Source of the DNA: Cannabis sativa
Lineage: Eukaryota; Streptophyta; Magnoliopsida; Rosales; Cannabaceae
DNA length: 64,000 nt
Assembly (NCBI RefSeq): GCF_029168945.1
Contig: NC_083606.1
Span: 17,324,041-17,388,040 of the forward strand
Direction: 5' to 3'
Below, piece after piece: positions 1-11,285 of this stretch. Every line of letters starts with the position of its first letter. Within the stretch, counting starts at the first letter, position 1. The notes below the pieces were generated by a model. That model saw only the letters and a list, made by a program, of their open reading frames with translations, had not been told where the DNA came from and ran no database searches. Position numbers and translations under genes: made by a program.

Positions 1-459
1 TAAATTAATATCATTTTTGTAATTTTACAATTTAATTTAAATAAAAAATAACAAAATTTAAAAGTTAGCAAAATATCTTATTTCAATTTAAAATTTTATA
101 ATTAAAATAATCTTATTTCAAATTTCAAATAAGGTCATTTTATTAAAAAAAAAATGAAGTAATTTAAAATATTAAATATCTGACCTTAAATTTAAAAATA
201 AAATAAAATATTCAAATTTTTTTAAAAAAAAAAATAAGATAATTAATTAAGCAAAAAGATAAATTTTTACCTATTTTCAAGCTTCAAATTTCACTAATAT
301 CTTAAATTAATTTAAAAAATACTAATTAATTTAATTCTGATAGTTAGATTTGAAATATGAAAAATAAAAATCTAAATACAAAATTACACAAAAAAATTCA
401 AAATTAATTCCATGAAAAAGCATGAAAAAATGAAGAAAATTGAAAATTTTGGATTTGAT

Positions 460-487
460 GCGGATGGTATGGGTGCATACCATCCGC
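460..487. other. 12-bp stem-loop in GC island of retrotransposon leader
   Basis: GCGGATGGTATG is followed by the loop GGTG and then its exact reverse complement. A second small hairpin, CCGAG-AAAA-CTCGG, lies just downstream near 508-522. Both sit in a GC-rich patch within an otherwise A/T leader, about 400 bp from the primer-binding site. A role in RNA dimerisation or packaging is inference only. Confidence 0.7.
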
Positions 488-883
488 GCGCATGTATGGG
501 TGCATGGCCGAGAAAACTCGGACAAAAACGGGGCTTCAGACTGAGAAAACTCGGACAACCCCATGTCTGAGGCGCGCGTGACCGTGTGATCACTCGGATC
601 TGCGCGCGTATGGGGGGACACCACCCCTATCTTTTTTCAAAACTTCAAAAAATCATAACTAATTCAAATTAAATCGAAATCAAGTTCTGTAAAAAAGTGA
701 ATTGCTTAATTTTTTCTAAACTATCCAAAAAAAATAATTCTAGAACGAAAATTCAATTATTTTTAATAATAGATTCGCAAACATCAATCAATCATCAAAT
801 AATACATAGATCAACATGAAACCATCCAAATCACACATATATCATTTTAAGTCCAAATTTCTTGAAAGTAAATCAATTACCAT

Positions 884-896
884 GGCTCTGAGGCCA
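884..896 (-). other. Primer-binding site, tRNA-Met-like, of left-edge copy
   Basis: On the minus strand this reads TGGCCTCAGAGCC, two bases from the classical plant tRNA-iMet site TGGTATCAGAGCC. It lies two bases inside the LTR end at 899. It shows that the LTR at 899-2826 is a 5' LTR and that the element runs leftwards off the window. Confidence 0.75.
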
Positions 897-898
897 GT

Positions 899-2826
899 TG
901 TTGGAATTATTTTACCAGGATCTGGATTTACTAACAAGTATGTTATTAACATCCTAAATATGAACTTCTAAAACGATATGAAATAAACACATATAAAGTA
1001 TCAGAAACCTTACAGTGGTTGCAGCAGAATATAATGTCTCCTTCCACTCAGATCTCTAACCCTTGTATCCTTTTTGTAGCAAGGTATCACCAAGATCTGA
1101 GTCCTGAGTCCGAATCTCCTTCTCTTGAAACTGGATTCTTCACAGCCTTACACACTATGATTGAGTACCACTTGATGTCTGTGGGCACTCACTCTTTTCA
1201 CTATATGGCTTCGGTTTTGAAGAGAGGAAGAGAGAAAGAAGGTTTCGAATAGGAGGGTGAAGGTGGCTCAAAATTTTACTGAATGAATGAGTTACATCAT
1301 CTTTTTCCTTTGAAGCCATCACTACCTATTTATAGGAAACCACTTAGGGTTAGGTTAGATTTAATTAGCATTAAAATAATGAAAAAATAAAGTGGCAAAA
1401 TCCTTCCCAAGTGGTCGGCCATGGATTGTGGGCCCCACTTTGTAATTTTGCCATTTTTCTAATTTTTCATCTTATATTCTCAAAAATATCATTTTTCCAA
1501 TTTAACTACTTAAATGCCAATTCTAATCATTTAATAATTAAAATTAATTATTAAATAATATTGCCATTTAATATATTTATTAATTAGACTTAACAAAGTC
1601 TGTTAATTAACAAATAAACCCTAGAATCTCTTTTCTTCACAATTAATCCCTAGCTTAGTGAAAATTCATAAACCAGACATAGTCTAATTTTAGAATTATG
1701 TTTGGGGTATTACCAAACCTAGCCTAGCCTTCGTCAATTACACTAATTGATTAATTAAAATCAATTAACTGAGTCTTACAAGTAGTATTGTCTCAACTAG
1801 TATGGGGACCATGGGCCTATATATCCGAGCTTCCAATAAGCAAATCTAAAATTTACCAAGTAAATTTACTAACTTATTAATTCCTCATTGCATCCACCAT
1901 AGAACTTGGAATTGCACTCTCAGTTATATAGAACGCTCTATATGTTCCACGATATAGATACACTATTAGTTATCCATTGCTATAATCCCAATAATCAATG
2001 ATCCTCTATAGATGATTTACATTGTATAGGGATTAATTTACCGTTACACCCTTCAATGTATTTTATCCTTAAAACACTTAGCCACCTATAAATAATATTT
2101 CAGTGAACTAACATAATCACTGAAATGAGTAATCAACGACTTATCTCTATTTAGCCAAGCTCGAAGGAAGTCATCATTTCACTTCTATGTCCAGATAAAA
2201 GCTATAGATTCCATATCTATGATTAGCGCTCCCACTCAATTGCACTACCATATTCCCAAAATGTACGTATCACCCTGACCCAAAAGTAGGCTTAACTAAC
2301 AAATCAAAGAACATGAACAATACTCTTGAGATCGAACCTAACCATGTCAAGATTAAGATCATTTAATCTAGGATCAACTAGGTGATATTGAATTGAATAG
2401 ATATTATGGTAAATTTATCATATCTAATACAAGTTCAATATCGGTCCCTTCCAATGCATACTCCATGCATCCAACTCAAGCTTTACTTTAACCAATACCC
2501 TGAAAAAGACATAACACTTATCCAAGATGCAAGTAAACTATGTTGTAGATTATCATATCAGTTAAACCCTGTGTACTGATAAATCTAGGAATGTATATTT
2601 AATCACACAATCTTGATTATTTTTTACTGTGCTGAAGACACAATAAACAAGAACATTAATGTGATAAGGGTCTGGATAAATTTATAAATCAAAAAAACAT
2701 ATAAATGATAACATGAACCAAATGACACACTAAATAAGTGATGAAAATACTTCTGTCTCTCTATTGATAATTAAATGATAGAGATTACATTGAAATATAG
2801 TTTTATGTGAGGCACAAAGCCCAACA
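899..2826 (-). repeat. 5' LTR, left-edge copy of 1.9-kb-LTR Copia family
   Basis: The LTR runs from TGTTGGA to CCAACA (1928 bp) and is homologous along its length to the LTRs at 3054-4974 and 11286-13196. The element is on the minus strand, because the primer-binding site lies on the low-coordinate side. The matching target duplication cannot be checked, as the other end is outside the window. The open frame at 1019-1252 is a chance frame inside the LTR. Confidence 0.85.
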
Positions 2827-3048
2827 GATAAACACATACAAAACTATTTAATTTTCTTACCTCAAATCCCCGTTCTTAAGACTTGTTATCTCGTCACTAC
2901 TACCTATAATAAGACATGGGTCAAGGCCCTAATATTAAAATTCGTACTCTTACAGTACAGCAGAAAGACCACTATTTTTGACCAACAACTACAGTAATTC
3001 AGTGACAGTTGTCTTCATAAAAATTATTTCCAATGATATAAAGATCAT
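2827..3048. repeat. Flanking sequence ending in one unit of a ~190-bp degenerate tandem repeat
   Basis: No gene is seen. The right end (about 2970-3053) resembles the repeat units found after 13201, sharing a CTTCATAAAA block at 3013 followed by TTTCCAATGATA. The large Copia element inserted in the middle of this unit. Confidence 0.6.
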
Positions 3049-3053
3049 TAAAC
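3049..3053. repeat. Target-site duplication TAAAC (left copy)
   Basis: TAAAC immediately precedes TGTTGG at 3054. The same five bases follow CCAACA at 13197-13201. The perfect 5-bp duplication shows that 3054-13196 is one integration event. Confidence 0.9.
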
Positions 3054-4974
3054 TGTTGGAAATTATTTTACCAGGATCTTAGATCTACTCACAAGTATGT
3101 TGTTTAAACATCCTAAATATGAACATTCTAAAACGATAAATTAAACACATATAAAGTTAAGAAAACCTTACATTGATGCAGCGGAATTAATGTCTCCTTC
3201 CACTCAGATCTCTAACCCTTGAATCCTTTCTGTAGCAGAGTATAATCAAGATCTGAGCCCGAATGTCCTTCTTCTTCAAGTTTGATCCTTCACAGTCTTC
3301 CAATCTATGATTGAGTTACTGCTTGCTGTGTGTGGGCACTTACTCTTTCACTAGGGTCGAAAAAGATGAAGGAGAAAAGAGGAGAGGTATTTCGGCCAGG
3401 TATAGAAAGTGGGGAAGGCTCAGTTTTTCTGAAGAGAGAAATTTCTGTCAGAAAAGCTTGTGAAAACTTATCAAAGCATGTATTGTGAGACTGAGCCATC
3501 ACTTTCTATTTATAGGCAACTACTAGGTTTAGGTTAGGATTTATTTGGCATTAAAATAATGAAAATATTAATTTTAAAAAGCACATTAAGTGGCCGGCCA
3601 TGGTGTAGTAATGGGCCTCACTTAATTTTGCAATTTTATCAATTTTTATCTCTATTTTCTCAAAAACGCCAATTTTCCAATTCTAACCTTTTAAATGTCA
3701 AAACTAATTATTTAATAACTAAAAGAGATTATTAAATAATATTGTCATTTAATTTAATTATTAATTAGACATATAAAGTACATTAATAAATAAATAAACC
3801 TAGAAACTCTTTTCTTTACAATTTCACCCCTGAATAGTGAAAATTCATAAAATTAGACATAGTCTAACTTTAGAATTATAATTGATCAATCACGAATCAA
3901 TTAATGAGTCTTACAAGCAGAATGTTCTCAACTAGAATGGGGACCATGGATCTATATGCCGAGCTTCCAATAAGTGAACCAAATTTACCAAGTAAATTTC
4001 TACTTATTAATTCTTCGTTGAATCCACTCTTAGAACTTAGAATTGCACTCTCAGACTTATATAGAGCATATTGTATGTTCCACGATATCAATATACTATC
4101 TCATTTAACCATTGTTATAATCTTATTGTGATTTAAAGATCCTCTATATAGATGATCTACATCGAGATGGGATTTCTTTACCGTTCTCACCCCTCAATGT
4201 ATTTTGCTCCTTAAAACACTTAGCTACCTGTAAATGGTGTTTAGTGATCTAATAATTAGTCAGTTAAACAAGAGCTCATCCATTTACTTCTATTTGCTAA
4301 GCTCGAAGGGAATCATCACTTGACTTCTATACACCAGTAGAAGCTATAGATTCCATATTTATGTTCAGCACTCCCACTCAATCATACTATCATGTTCCCA
4401 AAATATACGTATCACCCTGACCCAAAGGTAGACTTAACTAATAAATCTAAGAACATGAATAGCACTCCTGAGTTGAGCCTAAGCATATCAGGATTTAGAT
4501 TCTTTTAATCTTAAGATCAACTACTGATATTGACTTGGAAAGATATGTATAACGGTAAGTTTGTAATATCTTAACTTAGTTGCAATATCGGTTTAGTCCA
4601 ATGTATACTCCATACATTCGAAACTAGTATACTTTACTAATGTCCTGGAAAGAACATAACACTTACTCCAAGTGTAAGTACACATCATCGCTGATTATCA
4701 CATCAGTGTAAATCCAATAACACTGATGAAACAGGGACCAAAACTTTTGATTCATATGATCACAATCACATTCCACTGTGTTGACGATACTGTAATTGTG
4801 AATAAACATATGATCTGGATTTAACTGATTTTGTGTGTATGAATGTAATAAACATATTAAACCATATTAAACCATTAGCATGTAAAATTCATGCAAACAT
4901 CAATCACTTCAAATTTCTTATATTGATAACTAATCAGATTGTAAAGAGTTTTATTTAGGGCATAAAACCCAACA
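3054..4974 (-). repeat. 3' LTR of gag-only Copia element
   Basis: TGTTGGA...CCCAACA, 1921 bp, close to identical with 11286-13196. It carries an extra 10 bp (a repeat of CCATATTAAA) near 4870 that explains the length difference. The small open frames at 3305-3502 and 3897-4131 recur at the same place in the other LTR and are not genes. Confidence 0.92.
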
Positions 4975-4989
4975 AACTCCCACTTGCAC
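4975..4989 (-). other. Polypurine tract of gag-only Copia element
   Basis: The minus strand reads GTGCAAGTGGGAGTT directly against the 3' LTR, the expected position and composition for the plus-strand primer of a Copia element. Confidence 0.65.
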
Positions 4990-6807
4990 TAATATAAAAC
5001 AAGCATGCAAATAGGTCAATACGATGTCTTGATCTTCGCATCAAGTGTAGTATATTTGAATCCACCCAAACTTCGGAAACTAGTTCATAAATACACTTAT
5101 GAAATATCATTTACTATATGCTTTACTTATCAAGGGATATTTGAAATCTTTACTGTTTTAAAAGTACATCTGAATTAACAGAAGATATATCTCTCATATT
5201 TTAAAATATGTAATTGAGATAATACAGTGTAGACTTTTCTTCAGTGATATAACTTTCTGGTATTTTCGAATAGACCAAGTTATAGTTCTTCTCTGGTAGA
5301 GCTTGAATTATTATTCAATAATTCCTCCACCCCCAAAGTAAGCACCATCTTATAGAAATCGAAATTAGATGGTGAGATACAAAGACAACTGATACACAGT
5401 TCCTTAATATCTGACATATAGATCACTTTCATAAATCTTTCTTGAATATCTTCTAATGTTCCCTATTTGATTACATCTCAGATAGCTCCCACTCAATTGC
5501 AGATGTCTGGTTAAATAATACTTTTAACCTCTGATTGTTTGGAGAGTTACCTAGTTGTGACTTTTGTATTAGTCTGAATCATTAAGTCAAGACTAAGTCA
5601 TCAACATAGCAGACTAGTATTTGAAGTGAAAAAATACATGCCAGAGATAAAGTAATCAAAATTAAGATACCATCAAATTTTATGAGGATTAAGAATTCTT
5701 GGTTCAAGTCATTCGAATGGACTGAACTAGAGTTCTTTATCTTATTCTCATAATTCTGATAAGCTATACCTATCCATGTGAATGGTTAGATTTGCTTTTC
5801 AGTAGTGTTCTTAAGTACCTATCACAGTTATCAACCTAATGAAGATGGGTATAGAACTTTAAAATTCTCCCACTCAATTAAGGTAGTGTGAAACTTTAAC
5901 AAAGAACTTTCAAAGGTATCAAACTTTTACTTACAACAGTAAAATCGAAATGGAACATACAATCAAGATCAAGAATTTATATTGACAATAGCTGACTCAT
6001 TATATTACTTCTATGTTTAAACAAGATATGTGTTTCATAGGGAATTATGGAATGGACTCCACCCCTAAGAATATACATATAGGGTATCTGTGGATAACCT
6101 CCACCCGTAAGTATATAGATATTATGATCTATCCTTAAAGGTTGTAAAGATCATGATTCTCTTAGTGTGATAGAGTTTATGTGGAGTTGAGTACTATCCA
6201 GAGTTCATTAGATATAAAAGATCGTTGAACTGCATAGTTTTCTTAACTTTTCTCCACCCCTATCAGATCATAAGATCCTTTTATTAAGCAAATTCTTAAT
6301 AATTGTTTGAGAATTAACAATTATTGATAAACATAGAAATAATTTCTAGTGTTTATGTAATATAACTCTATGAAGAGTTGTAAATATTATAGAATTTGCA
6401 TCAATAATAAAAACACTTACACATACAAACATACAAACATACAAATATAATGTGGTAATAATTGATGAAGATAAAATTAAATGAAGCTCAATCCCATAAA
6501 TTGCAATAGTGAATTTCGAAAATAAAACTTTATTAATAATAATAATAAAAAAAAATATTGCAACAATATGAGAAAAACAGGGATAAATATCCCAAACTAA
6601 AATTTGAAATCCAAATTGTTTTTAAACTAAAACAATTAATTCAAAAATTGAAGAGCTTCATCTTCATCTGGACGATTTCACCCTTGATCCAGCTTTCTGA
6701 TCCAACTCAATTGAGTTCAAGTAGCTTGGCCTATAAGAAGACGAAAACAAATAAACAAAGTTAGTCCAGAATCATAAATCCAATTGGATAATAATTCACT
6801 AAAACTT
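4990..6807 (-). other. Non-coding 3' internal region of gag-only Copia element
   Basis: About 1.8 kb where pol would lie in an autonomous element. I find no reverse transcriptase (YVDD), integrase or RNase H motifs on the minus strand, and all frames are broken. A Trp-Ile-x-Asp-Ser-Gly stretch about 30 bp after gag is the only protease-like relic. The region is too short for a Copia pol, so most of pol was deleted or replaced rather than only mutated. Confidence 0.6.
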
Positions 6808-7674
6808 TTAAAGTTTATTAATGGAAATACCTTGTTTCTTTGCAAGAAGTTTAGGACACTGGGGTTTCCAATGACCTTTCTCATTGCAGTAGAAACACTT
6901 TCCTTTAAGTGTAGCATCACCAGAAGGAACAGCCTTTTTATTCTTCATGGCTTTAGTTCGCTTCTTGGTGTTGTTCCACTTCTTCTTCGATTTGGGCTTT
7001 GAAGCAGAGGCAACATTTGCTTCAGGTTTTATCGTCCCATTACCATTCCCAGGATTGTGAGGTTTACTCCCTTTCTTCTTGGGTCCTCCAATCAAATTTT
7101 CATAAGCTTGAAGGTCATTGACTAATTCATGAAAGTCAATTTCCTTCTTATTCATGACATAATTTGATGTGTATGGTAGAAATGCTGGAGTCAGACTATT
7201 CAAGATAAGACTAACTTGAGTAGCACTGTCCATTTCAGCACCATGATCCTGGGCTTCTTGGAAATAACTGGACATGAGGAGAACAAGGTCACGCACGTTT
7301 TGATGAGGTTCCATCCGTGCATTAATGTACTTCTTAGTTGCGTCAAAGCGTGACTGAAGCGATGCCTTACCGAATAGCTCATTTAACTTCGTCATAACTT
7401 CAGCAGCCTTCTCAGTTTTAGAAAACTGAGTTTTGAGGGTGTCAACCATGCTAGAAAGCATAAAGTATAGAGCTTTGTCATTTGCTTTCTGCCAACGCTC
7501 ATACTTTTCTTTCACAGCTTTGGAAGCATTGTCCCCAGGCACTTCAGGTGACGGCTCAGTTAAAACAAACAAGGCACTTTCTCCTATGAGAGCAATATTA
7601 ATGTTCTCATTCCATTTATTAAAGTTAGATCCATTCAGCTTATTTTCAGTCAACAGTGATAACATGGGATTCAT
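6808..7674 (-). CDS. gag: Copia-type Gag polyprotein (288 aa)
   Basis: An open frame of 288 codons starting at ATG 7674. The N-terminus has the pattern Leu-Thr-Glu-Asn-x-Leu-Asn-Gly-x-Asn-Phe-x-x-Trp, typical of plant Copia Gag (DUF4219/UBN2 families). A UBN2-like middle region contains Leu-Asn-Glu-Leu-Phe-Gly and a Ser-Leu-Thr-Pro-Ala block. A Lys-rich linker follows, then one CCHC zinc knuckle, CFYCNEKGHWKPQC, near residues 260-273. This protein would form the particle that packages element RNA. The frame has no stops or frameshifts, unlike the rest of the element, which suggests recent function or recent insertion. It ends shortly after the knuckle, with no fused protease. The Gag assignment is firm from these motifs; no function for the surrounding non-coding sequence follows from it. 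Confidence 0.9.
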   Translation of the reverse strand: MNPMLSLLTENKLNGSNFNKWNENINIALIGESALFVLTEPSPEVPGDNASKAVKEKYERWQKANDKALYFMLSSMVDTLKTQFSKTEKAAEVMTKLNELFGKASLQSRFDATKKYINARMEPHQNVRDLVLLMSSYFQEAQDHGAEMDSATQVSLILNSLTPAFLPYTSNYVMNKKEIDFHELVNDLQAYENLIGGPKKKGSKPHNPGNGNGTIKPEANVASASKPKSKKKWNNTKKRTKAMKNKKAVPSGDATLKGKCFYCNEKGHWKPQCPKLLAKKQGISINKL

Positions 7675-10600
7675 TTTGACAAAACAGAATACTACAAAAT
7701 AATAGAAATCAACAAATAGAAATTAATAATGGTTTAACACACAAAATCAATTCAGAAATTATAAGCACATAGCAAGTAGGAATGATATGAGAAAATACTT
7801 AAAAATTCAATCCTAAATAATTTCCAAGGTTTTTCAACAAACTGATATCAGTGTCCCGTTTAGGCGAGAGTCAAAGCTACCATCCATTGAATAGAGTTGT
7901 CAGCTCATCTAAAATGTTAAACATTCTAGCAACCTTTTATTCGATCAAGATTGGAATCCAACGTTGTCCCGTTTAGGCGAGAGTCAAGGCTATTCTATCT
8001 CATGAGCTTCTACCATTGTTTCGCAATTTGCAAGTCAAATATGGTCGCCACCATTAGGGTGATCTATACCATATAAAACACTTACAAACCACTTATCATG
8101 CGAGATTAAACGGTGCGAAATTGCTAATGAATGTTCCTCCATTAGGGAGGATTACTCACTAAAACAAACGCGGTGTAAAACCCACAATGGAGATCGAATA
8201 TCTTAATAATAATAAAGCTCATTATTTAAAATGTATTTTCTTTATTATTCTAATAAATAAATCTCATTAAATTCTAAATTAAGAATTAAAATTCAAAAAT
8301 AAAAATTTAATATAATATTTATAAAATTATACTTAGATGGTGATTGAAATAAAATTAATTATTTCCATCTCAGTAATAATCTTAAATATAAATATTAAGG
8401 AAATTAATTTAAGTTGAATTAAATAAATAATTAGCAACTTAAAAATTTCCTTTGAGAATATATTTATTGGGCTCGAAAATTTAAAGTATATAAAAATACA
8501 ATTTTCGAAAATAATAAAAATAGAAAAGAAATACTTCAAGCAAAAATATCACCTATCTAGATTTTCTTTTGACTAGTTAATTCAATTTCTATTAATATAT
8601 ATATATTAAATTCATTTATTTTAAATTAATCAATTAAATGAAAAAAATCATTGATTGTAGTTGGTCCAATAATTAATTAAAATAAAAAATTAATTTACAA
8701 CTCAATCTGTTTTTCAAAAATTCGAAAATATTGCATAAATAAAATGCAAATTTCGAAATTGATTAATAAAATAAAGAAAAAATATATATATTGAAAATTA
8801 TTTAAATTTAAGTTGAAAAATTAAATTTCAACCTAAAAATAATTTTCTATTTAATTAAGTGTCATAAAAAATCAATAAATATTTAAGTATCATGATGAAA
8901 ATCAACTTAGATATTTAGATTTTTCAAGTTAATTAAATGTGTTAAATTCAAGAAATAATAATTAAGTGTAGAGAAGGCTTAATTATTTATTTCTAGTTTA
9001 ATACTAGGAAAAATATACTTAATAAAATTGTACCAAAATTAATTATTTAAATAATTAATTTCACAAAGTATAATATTTTTCCTATTTAAATATTAGAAAT
9101 AATAAGTAGTCTAGAAATTACTATCTAGAAAATATCTTATTTGACTAAGTATCTTTTCAAAAAAATTTGAAAAAATGTCTAATTTAAGTTAGATAGAAAA
9201 AATCTAAAACTTAAATAATTTCAAATTTAGATTTAATTAAATATCAAAAAAAAATTAAGTTGTAACCACTTAATTTGAATATATCTTTTTAAGTTAATAT
9301 TCGAAAAGATATTAACCTAAAAAATATCTAAAATATTCCATTTTAAGTTAATATTTGAAAAGATATTAACTTAAAAAAAAATATCTAAAGAATCTTTAAT
9401 AACTAATGCCTAGGATTCCTCAACTTGATTTAAAATTTAAATCAAATATTCAAATTTAAGTTAGATAGAAAAATCAGTTGTTACAACTAATTTATAACTT
9501 AAATAGGAATATTTAATTAATTAAGCTCCAGAAAGAATCTTAGTTAGTTAAAATTCTATATTTAATTAAATACAAGAAAAATACAAATAGTTTGTCTAGA
9601 AATAATATCTGAACTAAAAGTGTTTTTCTTAAAATTAACTTTAAAATATTAAAATGAAAATAAATTTCATATATTTTAAAAGTTAATTATGTTGCTAATT
9701 CAATTTTATTAGGTCAAACTAATATAATTAACCTAGTACAATTATTCAAATCAGGCAAATGGGCCTTCACAATTGGGGTAGTTCATGTGAGGGGGTGCTG
9801 GGTTCAGTATGTCGTACCCACTTCTATGGCTCCCAACTCTCACACAAGGCCCAAAAGAGAGGAATTTAACCTTAAAATAAATAACTGTTATTAATTGAAT
9901 AGGTCCAATAACTAAATGGACCTAAATAAAATCTATCATGGTGTGACATTTTATTTAGCAACAACCTATATGCATCTATATTAAAACAAAATAAACATAT
10001 AGGCTCACACAGGCACACTTTGGATGGATCCTATCATGTTGCTAGGTCATACACAGATGAAAGAAGATTGTAAAATATACCTGTTACAAATTATTAACTT
10101 GACCAAGGGAGCCATCAGATCATTAGATCTGGCAAAAAGTAACCATGGCTATTTGCAATCAAGTAATAATAGGTTTTGAAAAACTTACACACAAGTTTAA
10201 ACCATATACTCCTGCAACAAGGTTAGCTGGATAGTTGGAAGTAGGATTTATTTAATTTTAAATAAATAATTTCGAAATATAAATAATTAAATAAAAAATA
10301 TTTTAATTTTCGAAAAAATAGAATTTAAAAAAAAATATTTAATTTCGGAAATAAAAAAAAATTAAATTTCGAAATTATTTAAAAAATAAATATTTAAAAT
10401 TAAACCTACTTTTTGAAAAATTAGGTTTCAACCAACCTAAATATCATTTCAAAATTTGCTAACTACTTTTAAAAATTAAATGTTATTTTAAAAATAAAAA
10501 TTAAATAAAAATTAGAAAAGATAAATGAAATATCTTTTCAGATTTTAAATTTAATTTAAATAAATAAAATAACAAAATTTAAAAGTTAGCAAAATATCTT

Positions 10601-11270
10601 ACATCTATTTAAAATTACATGATTATAAATATCTTATTTTAAATTTAAATAAGGTCAAAATATCTAAAAAAGATTTAATTTTTAAAAAAATATATATAAA
10701 AATCTGACCTTAAATTTAAAAATAAGATAAGATATAATCAAATTTAAAAATAAGATAGATTTTTAAGCAAGAAGATAGATACTAATTCTATTCAAATTCA
10801 AATTACACTAATATCTTGAATTAAATTTAAAAAATATTAAATTAATTCAAAATGATAATTAGAATTGAATTAGGAATAGTAATAGTATATATACAAAACT
10901 ATACAAAAAATCAGAAGTTAATTCCATGAAAAAGCATGAAAAAACGAAGAAAAACGAAAAAATTGTGAAGTATACGAACGATTCTGATCGCAGGAAAATT
11001 TCAGCACAGCCCCGATTTTTTCAAATCTTCAAAAATTCATAACTAATTCAAATAAAATCCAAATTGAGTTCTGTAAAAGGCTAACTTGCTTAATTTTTTC
11101 CATACTATCCAATAAAAATAATTCCAGAAATAGAATCGCAATTATTTTTCACGAAAATTTACAAACATCAATCAATCATCAAATAACACTCAATACAACA
11201 TGATACCATCCAAAAACAAGCAAACAATCGTTTTAAAGTCCAAATTTCTTGCAAGTAAATCAATTACCAT
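7675..11270 (-). other. Very long AT-rich leader between primer site and gag
   Basis: About 3.6 kb of mostly A/T sequence with no convincing frame. Visible structure includes a 20-odd-base motif starting TGTCCCGTTTAGGCGAG that occurs twice (about 7851 and 7965). A near-duplicate of about 55 bp (9290-9345 and 9345-9395) contains GATATTAAC. A less AT-rich patch lies at about 9760-9860. The part nearest the primer site (about 10140-11285) recurs in the two partial copies at 1-898 and 15478-16748, so it is an inherited part of the family. Confidence 0.65.
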
Positions 11271-11283
11271 GGCTCTGAGGCCA
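11271..11283 (-). other. Primer-binding site of gag-only Copia element
   Basis: The minus strand reads TGGCCTCAGAGCC two bases inside the 5' LTR, differing from the tRNA-iMet complement TGGTATCAGAGCC at two positions. The identical sequence is present in all three copies of the family in this window. Confidence 0.8.
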
Positions 11284-11285
11284 GT

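Larger units (their letters stand above)
1..898 (-). mobile_element. 5' leader of a left-truncated copy of the 1.9-kb-LTR Copia family
   Basis: AT-rich internal sequence lying just inside the primer-binding site of the LTR at 899-2826, read on the minus strand. It matches the leader of the complete element (about 10560-11285), for example the shared stretch around 50-90 and 10567-10600 and the common segment next to the primer site. The rest of this copy, including any gag, lies beyond the window edge. A GC-rich island at about 450-620 stands out from the surrounding A/T and holds a long hairpin. I see no protein-coding signal; the open frames here overlap the palindromic island. Confidence 0.75.

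Noticed and set aside
331..624. 97-codon minus-strand open frame
   Set aside because: Covers the palindromic GC island of the leader; the equivalent island in the third copy (16186-16498) encodes a different sequence.
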